A DNA stretch of 64,000 nt, taken from NCBI GenBank assembly GCA_039566865.1, contig CM076961.1:4037501-4101500 (forward strand). Direction: 5' to 3'. This document shows, piece after piece, positions 33,401 to 41,530 of this stretch; position 1 is the first letter of the stretch; each line of letters opens with the position of its first letter. Made by a program: the position numbers and the translations under genes. The notes below the pieces were generated by a model. The model saw nothing but the letters and a program-made list of their open reading frames with translations, was not told where the DNA came from and did no database searches. The DNA comes from Aurelia coerulea (taxonomy: Eukaryota; Cnidaria; Scyphozoa; Semaeostomeae; Ulmaridae).

Positions 33401-35549
33401 ATGTTTGCATTTCAACCGTCGTTATTCAAATAAAAGAAAAGTCAGTTAAAAATGAATGAAAATAACGAGAAACAAAGCAAAAATACCAGCACTTGCCCGT
33501 GTGTAAACTATACCATGGCTAACTCACTTTGCACAAAGTATTCGATAACAAACTCTCTGAAGAGTTTTGAGATCCGAAGCAACTCCATACCACAGCTAGC
33601 TAGACGGGGGTCGTTCTTTCGTTTTCCTTGCCAAACTTTACCAGATTTGGACGCTCGATCCAAACCTCTTTTTTAAGAAGTAAAAAGGTCTATTCTACCT
33701 CCTGATCAAGAGGCGTGGTGGCTCCAAATTGGCTAGAGGGCGCAGCCTGTTTTGGCGTCCCCTAGAAAACAGAGATTGTTGTCTAAACAACGCGCCAAGG
33801 CTTTTCAAAGCTGGTTCATTCTTTAGAAAATGCTTTGCAATCAAATAATGATGATTCTTCTACACTGCCGTCGGAACAAAAATCATACCATTTGGGGATG
33901 GTACCAAATCTCTGTGCGAGCGAACCTTTTTGATGCCATGCCTCTCACATCGTTGGAAAACGCCCCTTTTGTGAAAAATTCATCAATTTACTGAGAAGGG
34001 AATGCGACATCAAGATGCTTATCGGGGAAAACTTTGAAGATAGGGTATCAAAATTTCGGAGAAATGCCTTGTTACATAAAGTAAACTTATAAAAGTGCAG
34101 GATAAATTTTCGTCCTCTTTTGCATGATTGGCAGGCAAGAACTATGATATTCATCTTCGCACCCAAACTCTTGATATTCACCTTATGTTTTCAAGGACTG
34201 TGCCAATTTGACACACATGTTGTGGGAGGCGTACGGAGATTTTCTTTATCCCAATTCGAAACATGTTTTGCGTGCAATTGATTTTATCAACAATTCTGAT
34301 AGAATTTTAAAAAACCACGGAATGAAAATAACAGAGAAATGTTGTCAAGCTTATGAGAGGAAATGAGTAACTTCTTGCAGGTCAAAACTGTGTTTTTCTG
34401 AATCTTGTTGTATTTTCTCCGATTTGATCAGCTGCATATCCGTTGATCACTTGGTTTACCGATTTGGTGATTCATTAATCATTGATTCATTGATTAGCTG
34501 ATTGATTGATTGATTGGTTGGTTAGTTGGTTGGTTGGTTATTTCATTGATTTACTAACTGCAGGATATGTTTATTTCTTGCAGTGTTCGTTTATTCGATG
34601 CCTGGCTATTCAGTGTCAGTGAAGGAACGCATGTTATACTCTTCTTGTAAAGCATCTCTGATCGCCCTCTGTGAACAATATTTAGATATGACTATTGACA
34701 AAAAGGTAAGATTTATACCTGCCACCATGGGCGATAATACGCCGGTGATGTGGCCTATGTTACGACCCGAATGGTATTCTAACCCACTGTGTTGTTTTCT
34801 GTTCCATGGGATTGCGAGAGGAGCTTAAATAATGTTGCTTCGCTGTTATTGTTGTTGCCGCTCTTTGCTTCTGATAACTTTGGCTTGAATGCAGTATTAT
34901 TATTCAAATTAAATTCAACTGTTTTATCGCTGCGTTAATGCTCAGGCTTTGCATTCATAGCACAAGTTTTCATGGCACGAAATATGTTAAAGTTAATTGA
35001 CGGAGATAAATAGCGACCCAAGACTGCATATGCAGATATAAAGTTAGCCTATTTTATTTGATTATATCGACACGTGCTTGCATACATTTTCAGTAGGGGA
35101 GCAATTACGTGCGTAGCGTTTCTTTGTCCTATTTATAGATTGCCTCTACTAAGCTCCGCCATCAAAAGATGCTTCATCAAGGGACTGAAAACTTGACTTG
35201 AATCTGTTAAAATGACCTCAGCCAATTTGGTCTTTTGCACCAAAATTTTTGCAAATGCACTTGTGATTTTTAGAATTTTGAAGGGTTCTCCGCCTAACTC
35301 GGTGTATGTTATGACAAAGCAATAAATGTTGCCACCAAGGATAAAGTATTTAATGTAACCTTGTTAATATTTTTCATCTAGGTTGAAATCTCAGATGGAG
35401 CCGAACTAACAGAAGAATATCTACAAGATGAATTACATCCGAAGAAAATTCTTCATCGTCCTAAATTCTCGAAGCCAAAGCCTCCTCCCGGTCGTGGTGC
35501 CAAAAGAATAACGAAACCAAATGATGGGGAAGGTAAATCGGAGGACTAA
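9082..35549 (+). CDS. TWF1: Twinfilin, complete ten-exon gene
   Basis: Twinfilin binds ADP-actin monomers, caps barbed ends and binds capping protein in the cytosol. Ten exons join in phase: 9082-9106, 16002-16079, 16209-16259, 17348-17475, 18757-18852, 20735-20839, 28525-28647, 32805-32958, 34584-34705 and 35382-35549, giving 349 residues (family about 350). The start MSHQTGI plus SEDLGKFF is the family N-terminus. First ADF-homology domain, about residues 1-139, includes [38 protein letters not shown] and LDGYRKHI. Second domain, about 175-313, includes [37 protein letters not shown] and [20 protein letters not shown]. The tail ([18 protein letters not shown]) is Pro/Lys-rich, as expected for the capping-protein and phosphoinositide-binding tail. 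The exon 7 acceptor at 28525 is the least certain junction (it predicts [15 protein letters not shown]). Paralogue (TWF1 or TWF2) cannot be decided in an invertebrate. Introns 1, 6 and 7 are 4-8 kb and repeat-filled. Confidence 0.97.
13292..13448. mobile_element. Short MITE (CATAGGTGTAGGAGACAGGG ends)
   Basis: Left CATAGGTGTAGGAGACAGGGG and right CTCCCCCTACGCCGATG are imperfect inverted repeats, with a second pair GGGGGGCTGCC / GGCAGCCCCCC inside. 157 bp, non-coding. Confidence 0.7.
13500..13810. repeat. Degenerate tandem repeat, about 122-bp period
   Basis: GATCGAGTTTGTGATTA, GATCAGAGTTGTGATTG and GATCAGACATGTGATCT occur about 120-124 bp apart with matching sequence between them (AAATCRGATTGGAATCG). 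Part of the right-hand subterminal array. Confidence 0.7.
14717..14958. mobile_element. Foldback MITE
   Basis: AAAAACCCTGAAAA at the left pairs with TTTTCAGGGTTTTT at the right, and long inner arms (GAATCGACATGAATGGAC; AAGAGAAAACTTGT) pair with high identity around a short AT-rich loop. Confidence 0.85.
15171..15587. mobile_element. TIR element (AGGGCCTGTTCATATGGAGA ends)
   Basis: Left AGGGCCTGTTCATATGGAGA and right TCTCCATATGAACAGGCCCT are perfect inverted repeats. Inner repeats of CATATGRGAAAA lie in both orientations. Non-coding. Confidence 0.85.
16314..16628. mobile_element. Foldback MITE in twinfilin intron 3
   Basis: ATGGAATATAAATT at the left pairs with AATTTATATTCCAT at the right. 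Long arms continue inward (AGAGATTTTCTTTATATT; AAGCATTCTTAGAATTGCTT; ACTCTTCACAAATTGA). About 55 bp after exon 3. Confidence 0.88.
17476..18756. other. Twinfilin intron 4
   Basis: A 92-codon open frame at 17803-18081 has no recognisable features. An A/C-rich stretch at about 18270-18320 (ACAAACAACAAC) may be a decayed LINE tail. Nothing else seen. Confidence 0.5.
19300..19635. repeat. Dispersed repeat, one of three copies
   Basis: Shares ordered blocks with 41660-41985 and, more weakly, 5280-5590: CCCCCTGGTAT, ATTCAGGGGGAT, TTTTCATTCGCTTTTGCAGG, GGGGCTTTCTGCA and ATTATTGCTT(C/T)GATATTCA, ending before ACCCGGTA. Probably a decayed transposon family. Confidence 0.65.
19645..19962 (+). repeat. 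35-bp minisatellite, about nine copies
   Basis: AGGGGAAAAGGAAGACGAGA followed by TGAGCCTTACAAGGT repeats about nine times. Two adjacent copies carry the same GCAAAT variant, showing block duplication. Purine-rich on the plus strand. In twinfilin intron 5. Confidence 0.97.
20250..20691. mobile_element. MITE, CAGTAAGTCCCCGCAT ends, TA duplication
   Basis: 442 bp between TA dinucleotides. Ends CAGTAAGTCCCCGCAT and ATGCGGGGACTTACTG are perfect inverted repeats, with internal TATAAGAAAC motifs in both orientations. Its right end is only 43 bp before twinfilin exon 6, so it sits at or inside the branch-point region of intron 5. Confidence 0.93.
20957..21010 (+). repeat. (ACAA)n microsatellite
   Basis: About 13-14 units of CAAA/ACAA in intron 6. 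Confidence 0.97.
21795..22310. mobile_element. Palindrome-bounded repeat with a 138-codon open frame
   Basis: The left part folds (GTTCGAAAATACGGCT against AGCCGTATTTTTCGTTCGAA; CGGACCGGCAACGC against GGACCGGGCGTTGCC). The right end is a strong hairpin (CATGCTGGAAAATATTTGGA against TCCAAATATTTTCCAGCATG, loop with CGGACCTCACTGCGTTCGG). The open frame 21804-22220 between them has no recognised domain. Its hairpins are part of the frame, which argues against a normal gene. Looks like a mobile element or a captured fragment. Confidence 0.55.
22784..23796 (+). repeat. Left arm of 1,013-bp inverted repeat
   Basis: Starts GACAGAGCGGAAACGATG and is the reverse complement of 25122-26134 with very few differences and equal length. 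No coding sequence recognised; the matching 71- and 79-codon frames in both arms are just the duplicated DNA. Confidence 0.95.
23831..24186. mobile_element. MITE nested in the inverted-repeat spacer
   Basis: Inverted ends CACGTACTTTTTCATA / TATGAAAAAATACGTG. Interior closely resembles 2748-3110 in reverse orientation (CCAGTACTG, TAAGAAACT). Present only once, in the spacer. Confidence 0.82.
25122..26134 (-). repeat. Right arm of 1,013-bp inverted repeat
   Basis: Mirror of 22784-23796, separated by a 1,325-bp spacer. Outside the arms the symmetry continues with indels: CTTATGACGATGAGTC near 22349 and GACTCATCGTCATAAG near 26226. The whole unit is therefore about 22339-26250. Confidence 0.95.
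26268..26790. mobile_element. TIR element (GCATAGGTTCCAAATCTTT ends)
   Basis: Left GCATAGGTTCCAAATCTTT and right AAAGATTTGGAACCTATGC are perfect inverted repeats; pairing continues inward (AATTCTACCGTTGGA against CCAACGGTAGAATT). A diverged relative lies near 38570-38850. Confidence 0.88.
27433..27490 (+). repeat. (GAAA)n microsatellite
   Basis: About a dozen GAAA units flanked by GTCAGTA/GTCAGTC, in twinfilin intron 6. Confidence 0.95.
28399..28470. repeat. Short hairpin (TGCGTGCAAACTCTACTGAT)
   Basis: TGCAAACTCTACTGATTC pairs with GAATCAGTAGAGTTTGCA over a loop of about 30 bases. A related hairpin lies at 49945-50022 (GCGTGCAGACACTACTGAT and AGAGCCTGCACGC). Confidence 0.8.
28802..29314. 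mobile_element. MITE carrying a LINE 3' tail
   Basis: Ends C(G/A)GTATTACCCCGCCACTAA / TTAGTGGCGGGGTAATACTG between TA dinucleotides, with TAAGAAAC motifs near both ends. The middle (about 28890-29240) is a minus-strand LINE tail: [16 protein letters not shown] and a 3' UTR ending in AAATATGAAA-type A/T repeats. Confidence 0.85.
28890..29240 (-). mobile_element. CR1/L2-like LINE 3' fragment
   Basis: Minus-strand reading [18 protein letters not shown], then [18 protein letters not shown]. This has the G-x-x-x-F-x-x-x-(A/G)-x-x-(L/V)-W-x-x-L ending common to CR1/L2-type reverse transcriptases, followed by an A/T-rich tail. 5'-truncated. Confidence 0.75.
29478..29560 (+). repeat. Third copy of the GACTTATGACGATGAGTC end sequence
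   Basis: GATAGACTTATGACGATGAG followed by TCTCTCGTTTCCCTGTGCTC matches, in reverse, the sequence just outside the right arm of the long inverted repeat (about 26170-26250). Followed by ACA/CAA repeats. Suggests the inverted-repeat unit belongs to a mobile family. Confidence 0.7.
29570..29728 (+). repeat. CAA-rich simple repeats
   Basis: Interrupted ACAACA runs with a local duplication: CAACAACAAC, then AACTCA, then GAGGGTCCTTATG occurs at about 29620-29673 and again at 29705-29765. Confidence 0.85.
29937..30358. mobile_element. MITE, CAGTAAATCCCCGCATATAA ends, TA duplication
   Basis: 422 bp with perfect inverted ends CAGTAAATCCCCGCATATAA / TTATATGCGGGGATTTACTG between TA dinucleotides. Sister of 20250-20691. 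Confidence 0.94.
30686..31060. mobile_element. MITE, CAGTAAAAACCCGCATAAAA ends, nested
   Basis: 375 bp with inverted ends CAGTAAAAACCCGCATAAAA / TTTTATGCGGCTCCTTACTG between TA dinucleotides. It lies inside 30587-32092, so it inserted later. Confidence 0.88.
31493..31740 (-). mobile_element. CR1/L2-like LINE 3' fragment
   Basis: Minus-strand frame ending [19 protein letters not shown], then [19 protein letters not shown] and a stop. This is the typical C-terminal end of CR1/L2-type reverse transcriptase. 5'-truncated, inside the composite element 30587-32092. Confidence 0.82.
32420..32725 (+). mobile_element. CR1/L2-like LINE 3' fragment, decayed
   Basis: Plus-strand reading [20 protein letters not shown] is followed by a premature stop and frame loss, then a 3' UTR ending TGAAAATAAAATTGAATATA. 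Lies about 80 bp before twinfilin exon 8. Confidence 0.75.
33109..33694. mobile_element. TIR element in twinfilin intron 8
   Basis: Left AATAGACAATTTTACTTCT and right AGAAGTAAAAAGGTCTATT are inverted, continuing as GAGGTTTGGATCGAGCGTCC on both sides. No recognised coding sequence. Confidence 0.88.
34455..34560 (+). repeat. Low-complexity GATT/GGTT run
   Basis: TTGATTGATTGATTGGTTGG and similar, just before twinfilin exon 9. Confidence 0.8.
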
Positions 35550-35958
35550 AGCACAAATGGTAACTTAGATTTCATAGGTTTAATGGAATTAATTCGTTTT
35601 GTAATTCATAAATTGGTTGCAGTTTGCGAACAGTCAATGGTAATCATGTACAAAGTGTCATTGAAGAGTAGACTCATTACACAAGTTCCTGTAACTTTCG
35701 CTTAAACCATACGTCTTTACAATATCCTGTAAATTCTTAGATTCCAACCAATATCCTTGAAGCATTCAAAAATCACATTGAAACAGCGAACATTTTCACA
35801 TTCATTGCATGAAAACCAGTGTATTCGCAAAACTGTAACGCAAGCTAATTTTTACTTGATTCTTGTTCATAAAAAATGGATAATTACTTCAATGTATATC
35901 TTGTTTTCAATATTTCCACTCTAATTTGTTGTATTATATTTGTTTTTCTTGTCTCTAG

Positions 35959-35984
35959 CTATACCGAATTCTCCAGGACTCTAA
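35959..35984 (+). other. Possible alternative last exon of twinfilin
   Basis: Exon 10 contains an internal GAAG|GTAAAT donor after NDGE. A strong polypyrimidine tract and AG (TTTTTCTTGTCTCTAG) at 35958 would join in phase to code AIPNSPGL and then a stop, replacing GKSEDstop. Splice strength favours this being real in at least some transcripts. Inference from sequence only. Confidence 0.45.
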
Positions 35985-36395
35985 ATGATTCATTTTGCGA
36001 TTTGCCTTTCTTTATGCAAGACTTGTGAATTTCTTTATCTGGAGGATATTTTTGTCCCAACATTTGTTAATATGAAGGATGTATTAACCGTGAATTGTTT
36101 CTTACCCTTCCGGATGGTGCCAAATGCACACAACTCAACCAGGATAATCTAGCGGAAGCGGTCACCAAAATTGTAATTACCAAAATTTTGTTTCTTTTTG
36201 CTTCAATGATTTTGATATAAATTTGATGAACAGGACAGATTACAGGGTTGTTAGAGTCTTGAGCGAGATCCAAATAATAGAGGACGCCCTTTGATCAGAG
36301 AAGAGATGAGAAACTTCGGGAGGTACTTTTCAGCTGTCGTCATCACCATCCCCATAATCATAATTATTACGCTAAGAGGCTCTCGTTTTGTTCAT

Positions 36396-36401
36396 AATAA
36401 A
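36396..36401 (+). terminator. Candidate polyadenylation signal (AATAAA) for twinfilin
   Basis: First canonical AATAAA I noticed after the twinfilin stop codons, about 0.4-0.85 kb downstream of them. The 3' UTR length is plausible. Cleavage site not visible. Confidence 0.3.
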
Positions 36402-36721
36402 TCCCAAATTATTAGGGATTTTAATCCTTATCCCAAGATATAGGCAGGGTTTCTAAATACGTGCGTGCTTTGCTGCGAACAACTCCGAACAACTTGCAAG
36501 CACTTTATGAACTGAATTGTTACTCCAGTCCCAGAAAATTCCCGATAAAGGCATACTTTACCACAAAACTGGAGCATGTTCCCTTACGACAAGACTGTGA
36601 ATTCTCTCCAGAGGGGGGCCAAAAATTGCGTTCCTTTTCAAAATTCGCCCCCGCAGCAATTTGCGTAGCCGAGACGGAAGACAACATCAACAACAAACAC
36701 ATTACACATTTTTCTTGCAAA

Positions 36722-36741
36722 ATGGCCGATGAAAAGGAAAT
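36722..36741 (+). other. Tentative first coding exon of the downstream large gene
   Basis: A less AT-rich stretch (36.5-36.75 kb) ends in a good start context, CAAAATGGCC, coding MADEKE plus two bases before a GTGATG donor. Its phase (two leftover bases) matches the exon starting at 38363, giving MADEKE-I-AYLQSTTECCL. The donor is non-optimal and the link is inferred from phase and position alone. Confidence 0.25.
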
Positions 36742-37324
36742 GTGATGATGAATGATTGTATGATTGTATCGAAGATTAGTAAATGACAAAGAAGTGAGAT
36801 TTGGAGACGATGTCACTGTTTAGAAGACCAGTTCGAAATTATGTTGTTGTTGGTAACATTTCGAAGCGGATAAACGTTGTCGAAAGAATTAGGTAACAAT
36901 TTTTTGAGACCTAGGCAGGCACCTTCTTTTCTTGGCTTGCTTGGCCTATATTTCATGATCACACTCTGTAGAGGAATGGAAGTTTCTATCTCAAAAATAG
37001 GTCTAGGAGGGTCTACACCACCTGGGTGGGGGGGGGGGGGTAATAATGGGTAAATTTGAGGAAAATGGGTACTAGTAGGGTGAAAATTTTGGATAAGTGT
37101 TGCTAAAATCCTTGTGCACATCCTCTTCTGGCTGGGCTGCAACTGATGTTCGAACTACACTCATTGACATAGTGACTGTCCAGTATGGAAAGTAGGGCAA
37201 TTTTCGCCGAGACCTTGGGCGTGCAAGAAGGGTGCTCTATTGTTTATGTACTGTTTACCCATTTTAGCCCAAGCCTCCCCACTTTACCCGACCTCAGCAG
37301 ACCTAGTTGGCTCAATTTATTAGA

Positions 37325-37695
37325 AAAGGTAGGCTCAATTTTTTGATAGTTAAGAAACGACCCTACCTAAATTTAAAAAGCTAAGAAACTTTTGTACGTA
37401 CTGTAATTTTCAGTTTTAATTTTCTCAGCGCACTCACAAAGCTTTTGACACTTTACAGTTATAGCAACTGTTTGGATATTATTTTGAGTGTGAATTATGT
37501 TATTTACTCGTTTTGAGATCTAACTAAGTAATTTGGGAACCCTCTTGACAAAGCTAAATTAACTCTACACTTCCAGTATTAAGAAATATAAGAAAAATGT
37601 AAGAAACTTTTGGTAGCAAATGGCCCAAAAATTTGAGAACCTGCCTGCCAGCCCCGGACCTTAGTTTCTTATAAAAACTATATGTACAGTATATT
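37325..37695. mobile_element. TAAGAAAC-family MITE copy, partial
   Basis: Closely matches 825-1177 (AGGCTCAATTTTT, TTTTCAGTTTTAATTTTC, GCCTGCCAGCCCCGGACCTT, AGTTTCTTATAAAAA). The left end is not clear. Confidence 0.75.
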
Positions 37696-38362
37696 CCTAT
37701 GTAGCCCAAAGGTTGTGTGTTTAAGGACACTGAGAAACTAAGCAAGCTTATCGAAGCAGTGTCCTGGTCCGTCTTCTCTTCCTCTCAACCTCCTGATTGG
37801 TAGTAAAGCATGCTGGCCATGTTCAATTTTGAAAGAGTTGATTGTTTCCCCCTCTTCAAACTGTTTTATCCTTTTTCACAATTAACGGTATTTTGATTGT
37901 TGTTGGCAAACTCTTTTGAAATTTCCAAGAGTCTATGTACCCACAGGGAACTATGGTATGGCTAATAGACCTTGGTAGCCCTGGGTGTTTAATATTGTTT
38001 ACATATTTTCTGAAGGCTTAGCGGCCATCAACTTTTGATCTTCATATTTTTCAACAGCATTTGGCCTGTTAAGATCAGAACCCCAACCCCCTCCCCCTTA
38101 ACGGCTTCTACCAAATGCCTCTGACTATCCTAAAATAGGGAATAGGCCTAAATGGCCTACAACATGGCAAATATTAATGATAATAGCCAAAGTTGACAGG
38201 TATTTAGTAAAATCCGAGATCTTGAAACTTTCATTTTCTTAACGACCTACATAGGGTAATTGCGCCCTCCCCTTAATGGCCAAATGCTGTCAAAAATATA
38301 ACAATCAAAAATTGATGGCCCCTTAATGAGTACATATTTTAAATGGAATCTTTCTCTTGAAG

Positions 38363-41300
38363 TGCATATCTGCAAAGTACAACAGAATGCTGCCTGATAG
38401 GCATGAAAGAATTGTCTTATGCTAGACTTGCAGTGTACGAATTTGCGGATGAAAGACATGCAGCTGACATTGTAAGAAGGTAACTGATTTTTGAAAAGTT
38501 GTTTTGTGGTACAGAACTTAAAAACTGTGTTGACAGAGCAAAGGGCTCAAATTTTCAATCTTTAAAATGGCAGGTGTAACACTCTAGCACATTTTTCTAT
38601 TAATTGAATGGCTTGAAAGGAATTTAGGGTACTTTGCTGTAATTTTGCCATGGAATTTTTTTTATATCTTGGTTATTTTCAAAATGGTGGCCTTTAGTTA
38701 TTTATGAAAAAATTCATCAAAAATTTTTGAAAAATTAATATCATCATAAATCTTAAATCAATCAAGGAAAACTGATATATAATCTTCAAGAAAACCATAG
38801 TTTATGAAGTTCTACTGAATGATGGCAAGCAGAAATCTGTAGCTTTTCTGATTTAGGATTTAAATTTTTTTAAATTTAAATTTTTTAGATTAAGAAAGAT
38901 TTAGCCGTGCAAAAAGATCCAAGAAAATGTCTCATTGAATAAAATGCTAGAAGTCTTTCTTTTAAAATTCACTTAATTTTATGTGCATTTTCCTTTATAG
39001 ATTTAATCAGAAGTTCTTATTTGGAAGTATGTTGTCATTCCATGCAATTGAGGGCAGTCGTGTTTATGAGTATCTTCCATATGTTACAAATGATCCATAT
39101 CGTTCAGTTGAGACAAATGCCCCCAGAGTCTTTTGGGACACCCCAGATGATTATCATTGGACCAGCAAGAGAGATCGTGAGTATTGTTTTTTGCTTCTTT
39201 CTGTTAGAATTTTTTGCAAATGCATTTTCAAATGTTACGTCATTTAAAGTAAATCAGCAGAGTTAAAAGCAACTTAGCCAGGGGGACTGGGTCAGTCTAG
39301 ATATTACCTATTGCATTTGATGTTCTCGATCGATGAAAACAATAGAAACATAGGTGGCCTCTGCCGTTCTTTTCAGCTATGTTTAGACCATGTCGCTATA
39401 TCTCCATTCATTTACTTTAAAGGTAGTCTGTCACGTATCTGATTGGCTGCATTAAAATCAGAGATCAACACAACGGATGTCTTTGTGAATCTGTGTATTT
39501 GGAACAAATGAGGGAGGGCTTATCATTCTCACTTTCTGCGGTAATAGCAAGTCAGTAGGATCAGCAGCCATTCAATTCTCCTATTCTTTATATTGTCATT
39601 ATCACCCAATCAGATGCGTGGTAGACTGCCTTTAAGGGACAGGATATACATCTTGGTTTGTGACGTTAAAGAGACACAATCGCCAAAAATTTAATTGACC
39701 GAGAGTTAAGAAAAGAAATTCATACATGAAACTTAATTTATTGTCTTTCTATTGTCTATGCGCATGTGCCGCAAAAATTGTGGTGGTAAAACTTCATTTT
39801 TCTTTTCATTTACTGTTTTCCCATACGTCATTTACTGTTTTCCCATCTTTATTCCGAACTTGGGCTTTTCATGATAAATATTTTATTTTTATCTATCTTT
39901 CTTCTGTATTAAAAACTTGGTAAAATATATAACTAGAAACTTGATGTAGAGAGGTTGGACGACAAAAATACTATAAGCTATGTTTTAACACACTGAGGCA
40001 TTTCAGACTTGTGTCCTCATCAGAGTATGATTTCGAATCTTCTGTATTATGTATGTATACTTTAAACAAAATCTTACTTTGTAGTAGGCTTGAATTAGCT
40101 TTTTATTATATAGCTACTTAGATGTAAGATGTATGTCTACTTTAAATAAATTGACTAATATCTATATCTAGAAGTTGAAATTGTAGCATCGTTTGGGAAG
40201 TGCAGTTTGATGATGAAGGTGAAGGTGAAGTTTCGTTTTTCAGCGCCAAGCGCTGGGATCGCAGAAATAGAGCAGACCTAATCGAGTCCGCGACCCCTTG
40301 TCATGACGCTCAAGTGGTGGGGTCCTACCGTGTATCGATCCCACTCCGCCTGACTGTTCTGGCTGCAAAGTCAGAGGATTACACCACTGCGCCACAACAC
40401 CTTCATGATGAATTTAAGGCAACAAAAATCGTGATTAGGACCAGCCCATCAGATATGTTGACAAAGACAACAAATTCAGTGGACCATTTCCAAAGTTATA
40501 ATAATTGACAACCCCAGTTGGTTAATGAGACAAGGTCATGTTGAATGATAAATAAAGTTGGTAACTAATAAAGCATTGACGAATTCAGTTGACTAAGTCA
40601 TATTGTAATAGGATATTCCGAGACGAGCTTCATCACTTCCAGAAGTTGTACGAAAAAAGAATACATTTCTGGAATGTACAAAGTCTCTGCTTTATGCACG
40701 AGGAATCTTGTTGAGATTTTCAGACATAAAAAGAATATGCTATTGTGCTCCTTTAAATCTAAAATTGATTTACAATTTACCAGATGCTAAAAGTTCCTGT
40801 TTCTATTCGATAGCCTACAGAAAAGCAATTACTCTCAATCTAGAGTTATGACCTGATGTTTTGTTTCCACTGGCTAGCTAGCGTTCACAGGGGATCGTTG
40901 TCGGTGTCGTGTGGACGCTTGCTAAAATTCTACCGGGTAAGTCAGAAAAAAGAATCCCCGTTTGAAAGGTCACGGCTCCTTGGATATCAAGACGATGATA
41001 TGAGCAAATATGTAGTTTAATGGTAGAAATGCTCAAATCTACCATAAAATTTACCTGACTGAAATCGGCCACTCCATTCTGAAATTATGAGGGATTTCTC
41101 TAGAATATATTGACATATCGCTGAAAGAAAATACCAGAAACTTAAGATCTAGTTCTGTGCCGCTTATCGCGTCGTCACGGGCTTCCAACACTTTCAGGAA
41201 CGATGCGGCAGAACTCTTTAATAAACTGCCCGCAGAAATTAGAAAAGCTAAGGCTGCAACGGAATTTTCAACACAAACGCGCAATAACTTATTCATAGAA

Positions 41301-41470
41301 GCAAAGAGAAGACTCTTAGCTCAACATTAGAATGGATTGAATTTTTATTACTTTCTTAAAATTAGCGTTCACATTGTAAATGTTTTAATTAGTTTTTTCC
41401 TTTAAATACATGTAAGTTAGTCTGTAGCGACCAGGTGAAGAGCCACTCTGTGGAGATACTGGTCTTGATT

Positions 41471-41530
<60 letters not shown>

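Noticed and set aside
40205..40408. Functional tRNA gene
   Set aside because: A- and B-box-like sequences are present but acceptor and anticodon stems do not pair; better explained as a SINE.
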